Assembly (NCBI RefSeq): GCF_007997295.1
Contig: NZ_VORY01000007.1
Span: 62,001 to 126,000 of the forward strand
Origin: Gillisia hiemivivida
GTDB lineage: Bacteria > Bacteroidota > Bacteroidia > Flavobacteriales > Flavobacteriaceae
DNA: 64,000 nucleotides
Direction: 5' to 3'
Shown here: one piece after another, positions 16,917 to 25,965 of the stretch
Layout: the number at the start of each line of letters is the position of its first letter
How positions within the stretch are numbered: the stretch's first letter is position 1
Made by a program: the position numbers and the translations under genes
The notes under the pieces: model-generated
The model's database searches: none
Seen by the model: only the letters and a program-made list of their open reading frames with translations
What the model was told of the DNA's origin: nothing

Positions 16917-17849
16917 ATGCAAGATGGATTATATGCCAAGTTTCATACATCAAAAGGTGAGATATTGGTAAAATTGGAAAATGAAAAAACACCTGGAACT
17001 GTTGGGAACTTCGTAGGACTAGCAGAGGGTAATTTAGAAAATAAAGCGATCCCACAGGGGAAACCTTATTATAACGGATTGAAATTCCATAGAGTAATAC
17101 CAGATTTTATGATCCAAGGGGGAGACCCAAAAGGGAACGGAACTGGTGGGCCTGGATACAACTTTGAAGATGAAATTCATCCAGAATTAACTCATGATGC
17201 TCCTGGAAAGCTTTCTATGGCGAATGCTGGACCTGGAACAAATGGGAGTCAGTTTTTTATTACACATATTGCAACTCCTTGGTTAGATGGTAAACATACT
17301 GTTTTTGGAAATGTAGTAGAAGGGCAAGATGTTGTAGATGCAATTGCTCAAGGAGATAACTTGGACAAAGTTGAGATTATTAGACAAGGTGCTGAAGCTG
17401 AAAAATTTAATGGAGTAGAGGAATTTCGCTCATTTAATGGTGCTAAAGCAGAAAGAGAAGCAGCTGCAAAAAAGAAGCAAGAAGAATTAATGGGAGATCT
17501 GTCTCAGGGATTTGAAGAAACTGCAAGCGGACTTAAATATAAAATTGAGCAAAAAGGTGATGGAGTTAAAGCTGAAAAAGGGAAGACCGTTTCAGTTCAT
17601 TATAAAGGAATGTTGCCAGATGGTAGTGTTTTCGATTCTTCTTATACCCGTAATCAGCCAATAGATTTTAAATTAGGAAAAGGTCAAGTGATCCAAGGTT
17701 GGGATGAAGGAATTCAGTTGTTAAGTGTTGGAGATCAGGCAAGATTTGTGATCCCTTCTCATTTAGCTTATGGAGCGCGTGGAGCTGGCGGAGCAATCCC
17801 TCCTAATGCAACTTTGATCTTTGATTTAGAATTGGTCGCAGTTAAATAA
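16917..17849 (+). CDS. Peptidyl-prolyl isomerase, cyclophilin-FKBP fusion
   Basis: A 310-aa protein joining two different proline isomerase folds: an N-terminal cyclophilin domain (about 1-160; [29 protein letters not shown] and LDGKHTVFG) and a C-terminal FKBP domain (about 210-310; [50 protein letters not shown]). A lysine/glutamate-rich linker joins them. No signal peptide is visible, so it is likely cytosolic. Such fusions are known in Bacteroidota and act as folding helpers. Confidence 0.9.
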   Translation: MQDGLYAKFHTSKGEILVKLENEKTPGTVGNFVGLAEGNLENKAIPQGKPYYNGLKFHRVIPDFMIQGGDPKGNGTGGPGYNFEDEIHPELTHDAPGKLSMANAGPGTNGSQFFITHIATPWLDGKHTVFGNVVEGQDVVDAIAQGDNLDKVEIIRQGAEAEKFNGVEEFRSFNGAKAEREAAAKKKQEELMGDLSQGFEETASGLKYKIEQKGDGVKAEKGKTVSVHYKGMLPDGSVFDSSYTRNQPIDFKLGKGQVIQGWDEGIQLLSVGDQARFVIPSHLAYGARGAGGAIPPNATLIFDLELVAVK

Positions 17850-17856
17850 TTTTATC

Positions 17857-18017
17857 TGTATATCCGTAAAGTGTCATAAATTGATTAAGTACGTCATTCT
17901 GTCCCGACGCTTCGGGAGTTTCAGAATCTTAGCACGCTAATAAGCAGCATAATAAATTGAGACCCTGAAATAAATTCAGGGTGACGAAAGAACTATATGA
18001 CTAAAAGCGGATCTACA
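17857..18017. repeat. R2 MITE-like element, complete copy
   Basis: A 161-bp non-coding element bounded by TGTATATCCG (17857-17866) and its near-inverse CGGATCTACA (18008-18017). Inside are two palindromic pieces: CCCGACGCTTCGGGA and CCCTGAAATAAATTCAGGG. A second complete copy with the same termini is at 49056-49244; partial copies are at 6165 and 39261. Confidence 0.75.
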
Positions 18018-18044
18018 ATTAATTTTACCAATAATTTATAATAA

Positions 18045-18078
18045 AAACCTCCCATGTTTACCTAAACACAGGAGGTTT
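18045..18078. terminator. Bidirectional terminator between convergent genes
   Basis: AAACCTCC (18045-18052) pairs with GGAGGTTT (18071-18078), with an inner TGTTTA/TAAACA stem, followed by a T-rich run on the plus strand and preceded by an A-run that serves the minus strand. It lies just after the peroxiredoxin stop and 195 bp after the isomerase gene. Confidence 0.8.
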
Positions 18079-18083
18079 CTTTT

Positions 18084-18731
18084 TTAACTATTCTTAAGTT
18101 CGGGCTGAGGTGTAAGTCTTAAATAAGACTTTACTTCTTTAAATCCCTTAGGGAACATAGTTTTAGCTTCTTCGTTAGAAACCGATGGACTAATAACTAC
18201 ATCATCGCCATGCTTCCAGTTTGCTGGAGTTGCAACTTTATTATAAGCTGTTAGTTGTAATGAATCTATTACTCTTAGTAATTCATCAAAATTCCTTCCT
18301 GTACTTGCAGGATAGGTTAATAAAAGCTTTATTTTCTTATCTGGCCCTATTATAAATACAGATCGTACGGTAAGAGTATCATCAGCATTAGGATGAATCA
18401 TATCATATAAATCAGATACTTTTCGGTCTTCATCTGCTATGATCGGAAAATTAACGCTAGTATTTTGAGTTTCATTAATGTCTTTAATCCAGTCCATATG
18501 AGATTCAACGCCGTCCACACTAAGTGCGATCATTTTAACATTTCGCTTGTCAAACTCTGCCTTATATCTGGCAGCAGTACCAAGCTCCGTGGTACATACC
18601 GGGGTATAATCTGCAGGGTGTGAGAAAAGAATTCCCCAGCTATCTCCTAAATAATCATAAAGATTTAATTTTCCTTCTGAAGTTTCTGCATCAAAATTTG
18701 GTGCTTTATCTCCTAATTTTATTGTGCTCAT
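18084..18731 (-). CDS. Peroxiredoxin, Prx6 (1-Cys) type
   Basis: A 215-aa thiol peroxidase reducing hydrogen peroxide and organic peroxides in the cytosol. The peroxidatic Cys46 is in the HPADYTPVCTTELG signature; PVCTTE and the long C-terminal arm (about 170-215, with PANWKHGDDV) are typical of the Prx6 subfamily. Another possible resolving cysteine is not seen. It is a single leftward gene; an R1 copy separates it from the thioredoxin-like gene to its right. Confidence 0.9.
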   Translation of the reverse strand: MSTIKLGDKAPNFDAETSEGKLNLYDYLGDSWGILFSHPADYTPVCTTELGTAARYKAEFDKRNVKMIALSVDGVESHMDWIKDINETQNTSVNFPIIADEDRKVSDLYDMIHPNADDTLTVRSVFIIGPDKKIKLLLTYPASTGRNFDELLRVIDSLQLTAYNKVATPANWKHGDDVVISPSVSNEEAKTMFPKGFKEVKSYLRLTPQPELKNS

Positions 18732-18805
18732 AGAATTTCTATTTTTAATATATGAACTTTAAAGTTACGCAATAACATGGGGAGATGCTGTTAAGGTCTT
18801 ATCAA

Positions 18806-18952
18806 TTTAATCCCTCATCGAGGGTTAATTTCCGGTACAGAATCTATTGGGATGCTTGGAATTTTCAAAAGTATTTTCTCCCGATCCTCCGGAACATACC
18901 TCGTGTGCATGCCAGTATTATTCGTGCGAGCTTGCCCTGTGGTTCTTGATTA
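18806..18952 (+). repeat. R1 repeat copy d
   Basis: Starts TTTAATCCCTCATCGAGGG and ends TGTGGTTCTTGATTAA, with a diverged middle in which the inner palindrome is damaged. It lies between two leftward redox genes. Confidence 0.75.
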
Positions 18953-18972
18953 AATTAAAAGTAAGATAAAAT

Positions 18973-19530
18973 CTATTCCTTCCATTTAATATTACAGCCA
19001 ATACTTGGCTTTTGTGGTGCAGGGACTTGATTATTACTCAATACGGCATCCAAGGCTTCCCGCAGATCTCTTCCGTTAGCCGGAATTCCATTTCCTGGAC
19101 GGGAATTATCCAATTGCCCTCTATAGATCAATTTTAATTCTGAATTGAATAAATAAAAATCTGGGGTGCAGGCAGCATCATAAGCTTTGGCAACTTCCTG
19201 AGTGTGGTCATATAGATAAGGAAAAGGATAATGATATTTTATAGCAGCCTTCAACATAAGGTCTGGATGATCTTCTGGATAAGCTTCTACATTATTACTC
19301 ATAATGGCAATAAAACTAAATCCGGTTACTGTATAGTCATTTGCCACTCTCACAATTTCATCGTTCACGTGCTTTACAAAAGGGCAGTGATTACTTAAGA
19401 ACATGATCACGGTTCCTTTTTCTCCTTTAAGTTCAGATAAACTATATCTTTTTGAAGTTACCGCGTCAGGAAGGTTGAAATCTGGTGCTTTGGTATCCAA
19501 AGGAAGCATGTTCGATGGTGTTAAGGACAT
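18973..19530 (-). CDS. Thioredoxin-fold redoxin (AhpC/TSA family)
   Basis: A 185-aa protein with the thioredoxin fold: GEKGTVIMFLSNHCPFVKHV holds Cys49 in a CPF context (single active cysteine rather than CxxC), with a further Cys near 118 (DAACTPDFYLF) that could form the disulfide. Family members are annotated as thioredoxin-like or peroxiredoxin-like proteins of unknown substrate. No signal peptide is visible. It is leftward, upstream of the Prx6 gene but separated by 240 bp and an R1 repeat. Confidence 0.8.
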   Translation of the reverse strand: MSLTPSNMLPLDTKAPDFNLPDAVTSKRYSLSELKGEKGTVIMFLSNHCPFVKHVNDEIVRVANDYTVTGFSFIAIMSNNVEAYPEDHPDLMLKAAIKYHYPFPYLYDHTQEVAKAYDAACTPDFYLFNSELKLIYRGQLDNSRPGNGIPANGRDLREALDAVLSNNQVPAPQKPSIGCNIKWKE

Positions 19531-19630
19531 GGTTTAAATTTTAGGGTGCTAACAAATTTAATATCTTTATTCTAATTGCGAATTTGTTAGGCTAGATTAG
19601 CACTTCAATTTAAGAATATACAGACGATAT

Positions 19631-19966
19631 ATGGAAATAAGCTGGAACGATTTTGAGAAAGTAGAAATTAGGGTAGGAACAATTTTAAGTGTTCAAGATT
19701 TCCCGAAAGCAAATAGACCTGCTTATATTTTGGAAATTGATTTTGGAAGTGAACTAGGCATCAAAAAATCATCTGCACAAATAACCAATCGGTACTCCAA
19801 AGAAGATTTATTAGAGAAACAAATTGTAGCGGTTGTTAATTTTCCGAAGAAACAGATCGCTAATCTTATGAGTGAATGTTTGGTCTTAGGAGCTGTTGGA
19901 GCTAAAAATGATATTGTTCTTTTAAGTCCAGATTTTCAAGTTGAAAATGGACTGAGAATCGGATAG
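19631..19966 (+). CDS. csaA: tRNA-binding domain protein, CsaA-like
   Basis: A 111-aa single OB-fold protein of the EMAP/CsaA group. The hallmark opening FEKVEIRVGTIL (about 8-19), the KANRPAYILEIDFG strand and the C-terminal SECLVLGA loop match CsaA, a proposed chaperone or tRNA-binding protein. It is a single gene divergent from the redoxin, and its stop abuts the stop of the lipoprotein on the other strand with no spacer. Confidence 0.88.
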   Translation: MEISWNDFEKVEIRVGTILSVQDFPKANRPAYILEIDFGSELGIKKSSAQITNRYSKEDLLEKQIVAVVNFPKKQIANLMSECLVLGAVGAKNDIVLLSPDFQVENGLRIG

Positions 19967-20353
19967 TTACTTTACAAGCTCAAATTTTTCGGCACATCCT
20001 TCTATGCAGTTGTAATAAATTATCAATCTATTACTTTCAATTTTATAACTTAAGGGTAAGTCCTGATTGCAATCTGGGTATATTTTATTTTCTATAGAAG
20101 AATAAATTCCAGTATTAACAGAATTTCCTTCTGCGCAAAAGGAGTTGGAATAACGGACAGTATTACCATCAAAAAATTCGATTATAGCATCGCTTTCTAC
20201 TTTTTGAAAAACACCCCTACCATCTCCGGGATCTGCTAAGGCTTCAATAAGATGCCACTTATTAACTAAATCTCTTTCATTTAGATCTTCTTTGGAACAT
20301 GAGGTTGTTAAAAACAGCCCTGCGATAAAACTCAAAATTATAATTTGCTTCAT
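19967..20353 (-). CDS. Small lipoprotein, lipocalin-like
   Basis: A 128-aa predicted lipoprotein: a hydrophobic signal (MKQIIILSFIAGLFLTTSC) ends in a lipobox with Cys19, followed by acidic residues. The mature part (about 30-128) with LVNKWHLIEA near the start and paired cysteines towards the end (NSFCAEGN, CNQDL, YNCIEGCAE) resembles the small lipocalin-like proteins common in Bacteroidota. Its ligand is unknown. Confidence 0.75.
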   Translation of the reverse strand: MKQIIILSFIAGLFLTTSCSKEDLNERDLVNKWHLIEALADPGDGRGVFQKVESDAIIEFFDGNTVRYSNSFCAEGNSVNTGIYSSIENKIYPDCNQDLPLSYKIESNRLIIYYNCIEGCAEKFELVK

Positions 20354-20569
20354 AATAATTCACATTTTATTATTAATCAGTGTCATCTGAAAGTTTATAT
20401 AAAACTTAGATAAGAGGTTTATAAGTAGCATTAACAAATGCTAATTCTCTTTATCTTAGAAAAACAAGTTCTTATTTATGCTAAAAAAACTTGGACCTAT
20501 TGTCTTTTTTTTATTTGCCCTTCATTTATCTCACTGATTCTATTTAATGTATGGAGTTCGTAAAATTTC

Positions 20570-20690
20570 GTTTTCTTTTGCTATGCTTTCCTCTCTCTGC
20601 ACTCTTAGGAAGCAATAAGAAACGACGCAAAGAAGAAGACTCCTTTTCAGCTCGGTCTTTGGCTTTTTGGCCAAAAACCGAGCTGAAATA
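20570..20690 (+). repeat. R3 repeat copy b, with a long hairpin
   Basis: The 520-bp gap 20354-20873 has no gene. It contains the R3 box (TTTTCTTTTGCTATGCTTTCC, GGAAGCAAT, AACGA) as at 7900, followed by a hairpin whose arms TTTCAGCTCGGTCTTTGGC and GGCCAAAAACCGAGCTGAAA are separated by five T residues. The rest of the gap is plain AT-rich sequence. Confidence 0.7.
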
Positions 20691-20873
20691 CCCGCGGAAT
20701 AACGATTGAAAAAATCGTCGCTCCTGAATCTCAGAATTTTCAGCACATATTCTCCAATAATGGATTAAAAAAAGCCAAATCTTAGTTAAGTGATTATTAT
20801 TATCAATTGATTATAGAAAGATAAACTAATAGGTATTTAAATAATCGCCTCTATAATTAAAAACATCTTTTTT

Positions 20874-23387
20874 TTACATCTCATCTCCAAAGAAAATAGC
20901 ATTCATCAACAACTTATTCGTTCCGTACCAAAAACCTCTAAAATTAGTGTTGTCTGTAAAAAGGATCACATTTCCTTTACCCATTCCAACTTGTTTAAAT
21001 GGAACTGTGTTGGCTAATAGATCTAAATTCGGTTTGCTTATATAACCACTCAAAAGAGGTTTTTCAGTATATTTTAGAGGGTTATTAAAACTCGTGGAAT
21101 CAGCTTTAATAAAAATAGTGGTATCTCTAAATAAGGCGATCTTATTATCTGAATATCCAAAATTTACCGGATGGGATCTGTCTTGAGTAGCTTCAAAAAT
21201 AGCGCCTCCAATTCCCTGGGCTCCTCTAAAATCGTTGCGTTCTTCAAAACTTATATCTTTGGCTTTCACTTTATTTTCCAAAAATTCCAATTTCATAAAT
21301 TCGTTGGTGTTAAACCACTTTGCAGCATTTTTATAACCTATCAAAGTACCTCCATCTTTTACCCAATCCTTGATCTTTTCAGTATCTTTTTTTTCTAAAG
21401 CAGTACCCCAGGAGTTTGGTAAAATAATATCGGTATATTTGCTAAGGTCTGTTCTTCCAAAATTACGAGTATCCAATTTTGTGATTTTCATGTCATATCG
21501 CTGATCGAACAAATGCCAGATCTCTCCAGCATCGTAAGGAGTGATCCCATCACCAACTATAATCGCTACTTTTTGAGGCTCTAAGGATCTAAAGTAATTG
21601 CTTCCTAAATTGATTCCCTTTGTTAATCCAGTACTAACTCCGGTTATAGATACGTTGGATTTTTCTGAAACCTCTTTTAGGAAATTGAAGATCTCTGTTG
21701 TATTCATTTTCTGATTCTGAACTGGAATAAGAATAGTTCCATAATCATATTTCTTGCTATTCGCTTCAAAACTTTTCATCCCCACTTGTGCCCGAAGTCC
21801 TTTTTCTAAAATTAGATTTAATGCTTTTGGAGAATAGTAATCATGCCATTCCATTAGGTAAGCATATTCACTTTTGGTTATAGTATTAATTGAAGGTTTT
21901 TGCAGACTGTCTATTTTCTCCCCGGCATATTTAAGCGGAACGCTATTGTCAAACTTAAGATCGAATGCTAAAGGAAAGGACCATGCAGAAACATCGTAAA
22001 ACAAACTATCTGTAAAAGAGGTTCTTTTCTCGAACATTGCTTCAACTACTCTATGCTGACGTTGATTTTTAGGAACTATGTAGCCAGAACCTTTCTTGAA
22101 ATTCTTACCATTAAGCTCGAAATCTTCCTTAATCTCATAAATTTCAACTTGCTGACGTTTTAAAATTTCAGCTAAATGATAGGCCTTATTCTTATCTTTT
22201 TCACTCCCAAAAACATAGGCATCTTTGCCCATGGTATTTCTGGAATTCTTATAAAAGGATCGTTGATAATCTAAAATCTTAGTTATCATACTTCCTGCAG
22301 CTTCTAAAGTAGATAAAGCAGCAGTGAACTGATTTCTAATGGTAAATGGAAAAGTTAATAAACCGTTATCTGTTTCTTGTACATGACCTCTGGAACTGGC
22401 TTGTTCAAAAAGGATTCCGATACTTCCGTTGATATCTGGAAAAGTAGATCCTTTTCCGTAGTAAAAATCGTCATAATCTTCTTGTGTATAATACAGCGAC
22501 CCAATCTTATCAAGGGCTTTTGCATGATAGGTTCCTATCTCCTTGGTAAGATCTTGATTCATTTGTGGTGTAAGCGGATGGGTTCTTGAAGGAATTCCAG
22601 GCTGAAAGAAAAAAGAGGAATTGGAGCCCATTTCATGATGATCTGTAAGTATGTTGGGTTGCCATTTATGAAAAGTGGCAATTCTAGCTCTAGATTCTGG
22701 TAATTGCACTGGTAACCAATCCCGGTTCATGTCAAACCAATAATGGTTTGTTCTTCCTCCAGGCCAAACTTCACTAAATTCTCTGTCCTGAGGATCTGGA
22801 TTTAAATTCTTGCTTTTATTGGTGTTTGCCCAATATGCAAAACGTTGTAAACCGTCTGGATTTAAAGAGGGATCAAATAAGATCACCGTATTTTCTAGAA
22901 GCTTATCTATTTTTTTACCTTGTCCTGCAGCTAAATAATATGCAGCCAACAACGCAGCATTCGATCCACTAGGCTCGTTACCATGAATAGAAAATCCTTG
23001 ATACACCACAATTGGCATCTCTTCGGTCTTTAAATTCTCACTATTAGCTTCGGTAAGACTTACATGATTCTTACGTATAGTTTCTAGGTTTTTCTGATTT
23101 GCTTCTGAAGTGATAAGCATTAATAATAACGGTCTCCCTTCAAAAGTAGTTCCTCTGTTTTCTATTGAAATTCTTGGGGATTCCGAAGCAAGAGTTCGCA
23201 TATAGGCTACCAACAAATCGTGTGTTACATGCCATTCCCCTGGAATATATCCCAAAACTTCCTGCGGGGTAGTTATTTCTGGATTATAAGAGATGTCTTG
23301 AGGAAGATAGTAGGAGAGGTCTAGATTTTCTTGTGCAATTACATTAAAAGAAAAACCAAGAATAAGAACTAAATAAAGATATTTCAT
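20874..23387 (-). CDS. Secreted zinc carboxypeptidase, M14 family
   Basis: An 837-aa exported peptidase: signal peptide MKYLYLVLILGFSFNVIAQ, then an M14 catalytic domain (about 45-370). Zinc ligands His135 and Glu138 lie in FSIHGNEPSG, and the third ligand region is LTDHHEMGSNSSFFFQPG (about 245-262). The C-terminal 450 residues contain a glutamine-amidotransferase-like segment (KVAIIVGDGITPYDAGEIWH, about 605-625) seen in the long Bacteroidota M14 proteins. It probably trims peptides in the periplasm or outside. It is a single leftward gene. Confidence 0.88.
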   Translation of the reverse strand: MKYLYLVLILGFSFNVIAQENLDLSYYLPQDISYNPEITTPQEVLGYIPGEWHVTHDLLVAYMRTLASESPRISIENRGTTFEGRPLLLMLITSEANQKNLETIRKNHVSLTEANSENLKTEEMPIVVYQGFSIHGNEPSGSNAALLAAYYLAAGQGKKIDKLLENTVILFDPSLNPDGLQRFAYWANTNKSKNLNPDPQDREFSEVWPGGRTNHYWFDMNRDWLPVQLPESRARIATFHKWQPNILTDHHEMGSNSSFFFQPGIPSRTHPLTPQMNQDLTKEIGTYHAKALDKIGSLYYTQEDYDDFYYGKGSTFPDINGSIGILFEQASSRGHVQETDNGLLTFPFTIRNQFTAALSTLEAAGSMITKILDYQRSFYKNSRNTMGKDAYVFGSEKDKNKAYHLAEILKRQQVEIYEIKEDFELNGKNFKKGSGYIVPKNQRQHRVVEAMFEKRTSFTDSLFYDVSAWSFPLAFDLKFDNSVPLKYAGEKIDSLQKPSINTITKSEYAYLMEWHDYYSPKALNLILEKGLRAQVGMKSFEANSKKYDYGTILIPVQNQKMNTTEIFNFLKEVSEKSNVSITGVSTGLTKGINLGSNYFRSLEPQKVAIIVGDGITPYDAGEIWHLFDQRYDMKITKLDTRNFGRTDLSKYTDIILPNSWGTALEKKDTEKIKDWVKDGGTLIGYKNAAKWFNTNEFMKLEFLENKVKAKDISFEERNDFRGAQGIGGAIFEATQDRSHPVNFGYSDNKIALFRDTTIFIKADSTSFNNPLKYTEKPLLSGYISKPNLDLLANTVPFKQVGMGKGNVILFTDNTNFRGFWYGTNKLLMNAIFFGDEM

Positions 23388-23415
23388 GAATTTAAATTGT
23401 TTGATGCCCTAATAT

Positions 23416-23443
23416 AAAAAAACCGCCTCAATTTCTTGAGGCG
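23416..23443 (-). terminator. Terminator for the DUF3276 gene
   Basis: On the minus strand CGCCTCAA (23443-23436) pairs with TTGAGGCG (23431-23424), followed by seven T residues. It lies about 180 bases after the DUF3276 stop, with an R1 repeat in between, and just upstream of the M14 gene. Confidence 0.75.
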
Positions 23444-23450
23444 ATTTCAA

Positions 23451-23612
23451 TTTAATCCCTCATTGAGGGTCAATGTGTCGAGATCTGCCCTAATAGTTCA
23501 GGTGGGCTTAGCTAGAATTTTCTTAAAATTTTTCTCCTACCGAGCCATCAAAACACAGCTTGTAAACCTGCCCGTGCCTTTCGGGCGGGCTGGCCTGAGG
23601 TTCTTGTTTTAC
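23451..23612 (+). repeat. R1 repeat copy e, in the 3' region of DUF3276
   Basis: Starts TTTAATCCCTCATTGAGGG, has an inner CTGCCCG...CGGGCGGGC palindrome and ends CTGAGGTTCTTGTTTTA. It lies between the DUF3276 stop codon and its terminator, so it should be transcribed as part of that mRNA in antisense orientation. Confidence 0.8.
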
Positions 23613-23621
23613 ATTTTAAGC

Positions 23622-24002
23622 TTAAATATCTTCAAAGCTAATATCTGTAAACTTGTCTGGAGAAGGTGTTGCATTTGTAGCTACTTCATCTTCCTGATAT
23701 TCTTTTTTGAAATCTTTCTGATGCTTATCACTTATTACTTCTTGCCCTTTTTCTTCAACAATATAGCTCGTCATCTCATTTAAGATTTCAGCAAAACCAT
23801 CAAAATCTTCCTTGTACAAGTAGATCTTGTGTTTTTTATAATGAAAAGATCCATCTGCATTGGTAAATTTTTTACTCTCGGTAATAGTAAGATAGTAATC
23901 ATCTGCTTTGGTAGCTCTTACATCAAAAAAGTATGTACGTCTTCCGGCTCTTAATACTTTAGAGAATATTTCATCTTTCTCCATCATTCCATTTTCATTC
24001 AT
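23622..24002 (-). CDS. DUF3276 protein, PUR-alpha-like nucleic-acid binder
   Basis: A 126-aa protein of the bacterial PUR-alpha-like family (DUF3276), which is near-universal in Bacteroidota. The PUR repeat is at about residues 10-90: FSKVLRAGRRTYFFDVRATK, DYYLTITESKK, HKIYLYKEDFDGFAEILNEM. The C-terminal 35 residues are acidic and probably disordered. Structurally studied relatives bind single-stranded DNA or RNA; the cellular role is not established. Confidence 0.85.
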   Translation of the reverse strand: MNENGMMEKDEIFSKVLRAGRRTYFFDVRATKADDYYLTITESKKFTNADGSFHYKKHKIYLYKEDFDGFAEILNEMTSYIVEEKGQEVISDKHQKDFKKEYQEDEVATNATPSPDKFTDISFEDI

Positions 24003-24073
24003 AAAATAAATCTTTGTGGTTTTATTTAACTAGGTCAAAAATCTAAAAAAAATTAACATTTCACAACAAATTT

Positions 24074-25831
24074 TCACATTTCTTTTTCACTTAGCTGCTT
24101 TGCGTAAAGTTCTTTGTAATATCCATCCAGTTGAATTAATTTTTGATGGTTCCCCTCCTGCACCACAGCACCGTCTTTAAGAATTATTATCCTGTCTGCA
24201 TTTTTTACTGAAGAGATCCTATGACTCACAATAATTGTGGTCTTGCTTTCTGAGATTTTAAATAAATTCTGAAGTATTTCTTCTTCGGTCTCTGTATCTA
24301 TTGCTGAAAGACTATCATCAAAAAGCAAGATCTGAGGATCATGTATAATAGCTCTAGCTATGGAAACACGCTGCTTTTGTCCTCCAGAAAGCGTTATTCC
24401 TCTTTCGCCAAGCACGGTGTCGTAACCTTTAGAAAAGCCTTTGATGTTCTTATGTACCGAAGCATTTTTTGCTGCTTCTATCACTTCTTCTTCAGTAGCG
24501 TTGGTATTTCCAAACATAATATTATTGCGAATAGAATCACTAAAAAGGAAAGCATCCTGCGGCACATACCCAATACTATCTCTTAAATTGTAGAGATTAT
24601 GATCCTGAATGTTTTCACCATCAATAAGGATAGTTCCTTGATCCACATCATATAATCTACCAATAAGCTCTAGAATAGTAGATTTCCCTGAACCAGTTTT
24701 TCCTAAAATTGCCAAGGTTTCCCCTCTATTTACTTTAAAAGATATGTTTCTAAGCGCAGTGATATTTGTATCTTCATAAGTAAAAGTCACATTTTTAAAC
24801 TCGATATTTCCTTCAATCTTAACGGACTTTTCCTGATGATTTTTTATTTGAGGCTCTTGCTTCAGGAATTCATTGATACGCTTTTGTGAAGCTTCTGCTT
24901 GCTGCACTATAGAAGTAACCCATCCTACTATGGCTACTGGCCAAGTAAGCATATTTACGTATAAAAGAAACTCTACAATGATCCCTATATTTTCAATTTC
25001 TCCACTTATTACCTGTTTACCTCCAATGTAGATTACCGTCGTATTACTTACACCAATAAGTAGAACCATTAGCGGGAAAAAGAAAGCTTGTACTTTAACT
25101 AAATTTAGATTCTTTTCTTTGCTTCCATTGGAAAGCACTTCAAAGTTTTGATTGGTTAGTGGCTCTAATCCATAGGATTTTATAACCGAGATCCCACTAA
25201 AGGTTTCTTGGGTAAAAGTGTTCAATTTAGATAGATATTGCTGGACTATCGTACTTCTATTATGAATAGCTACACTTAGTTTGTAAATAGCAAAAGAAAG
25301 AAAGGGAAGCGGGGCTAAGGTGTAAAGCGTTAATAAAGGCGCGGTATTAACCATATACCAAATCACGACCACAAATAGTGTAAGGGTAGTAATACTGTAC
25401 ATTATTGCAGGTCCAAGGTACATTCTTACTTTGGAGACATCCTCACTTATTCTATTCATTAAATCTCCTGTACGGTTCTTTTTATAAAAGTTTAAGGATA
25501 GCCGTTGGTATTGCTGATAGATCTCATTTTTTAGATCGTATTCCATTTTTCTGGAAGCAACAATAAAGGTCTGGCGCATTATAAAAGTTAAAGCAGCTGC
25601 TACCAAATTGGCTCCAATAATGAGAAGAATGTTATAAAATAATTGTTCTCTTAATACTTCGGGATCTGTGATCTCACCTTTAATATAGCTTTCTATAGCC
25701 GTTGTGGAATTTCCAATAAATTGAATGGGATATAAAGTAAATATTCTTGCAGCTATAGTTATTAATAGCCCAAGCAACATATGCCATTTATATTTGAGGA
25801 AATATTTGTTGAGGTGTCTTAATTCTTTCAT
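24074..25831 (-). CDS. ABC exporter, fused permease and ATPase
   Basis: Homodimeric-type exporter of about 585 aa. The start chosen is the ATG at 25831 (MKELRHLNKYFLKYKWHML), since the 15 codons upstream in frame are cysteine- and histidine-rich and unlike the family. Six membrane helices (about 15-310) precede the nucleotide-binding domain: Walker A GKTGSGKST, signature LSGGQKQR, Walker B ILLFDDSLSAID (Asp-Asp rather than Asp-Glu), and H-loop VSHRISS. The catalytic glutamate is replaced by Asp in DDSLSA, as in some MdlB/heterodimeric exporters, so ATPase activity may be low. The substrate is unknown. Confidence 0.88.
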   Translation of the reverse strand: MKELRHLNKYFLKYKWHMLLGLLITIAARIFTLYPIQFIGNSTTAIESYIKGEITDPEVLREQLFYNILLIIGANLVAAALTFIMRQTFIVASRKMEYDLKNEIYQQYQRLSLNFYKKNRTGDLMNRISEDVSKVRMYLGPAIMYSITTLTLFVVVIWYMVNTAPLLTLYTLAPLPFLSFAIYKLSVAIHNRSTIVQQYLSKLNTFTQETFSGISVIKSYGLEPLTNQNFEVLSNGSKEKNLNLVKVQAFFFPLMVLLIGVSNTTVIYIGGKQVISGEIENIGIIVEFLLYVNMLTWPVAIVGWVTSIVQQAEASQKRINEFLKQEPQIKNHQEKSVKIEGNIEFKNVTFTYEDTNITALRNISFKVNRGETLAILGKTGSGKSTILELIGRLYDVDQGTILIDGENIQDHNLYNLRDSIGYVPQDAFLFSDSIRNNIMFGNTNATEEEVIEAAKNASVHKNIKGFSKGYDTVLGERGITLSGGQKQRVSIARAIIHDPQILLFDDSLSAIDTETEEEILQNLFKISESKTTIIVSHRISSVKNADRIIILKDGAVVQEGNHQKLIQLDGYYKELYAKQLSEKEM

Positions 25832-25907
25832 GTAGTGATGTAGCCTGTGTTTCTTACAGTATTCGCATTTTAACAATCGAATTGACTGTGAAAATTAAAA
25901 TATTGGT

Positions 25908-25915
25908 TAATTTTG
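25908..25915 (+). promoter_or_regulatory. -7 box for leucine dehydrogenase
   Basis: TAATTTTG matches TAnnTTTG and lies 50 bp before the start at 25966. A TTG at 25882-25884 is 23 bp upstream, slightly further than usual for a -33 box. Confidence 0.5.
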
Positions 25916-25965
25916 CACATTGATTTTCAGAAATCTGAAAAATCTGAACTTAAATTTAAAATTTT

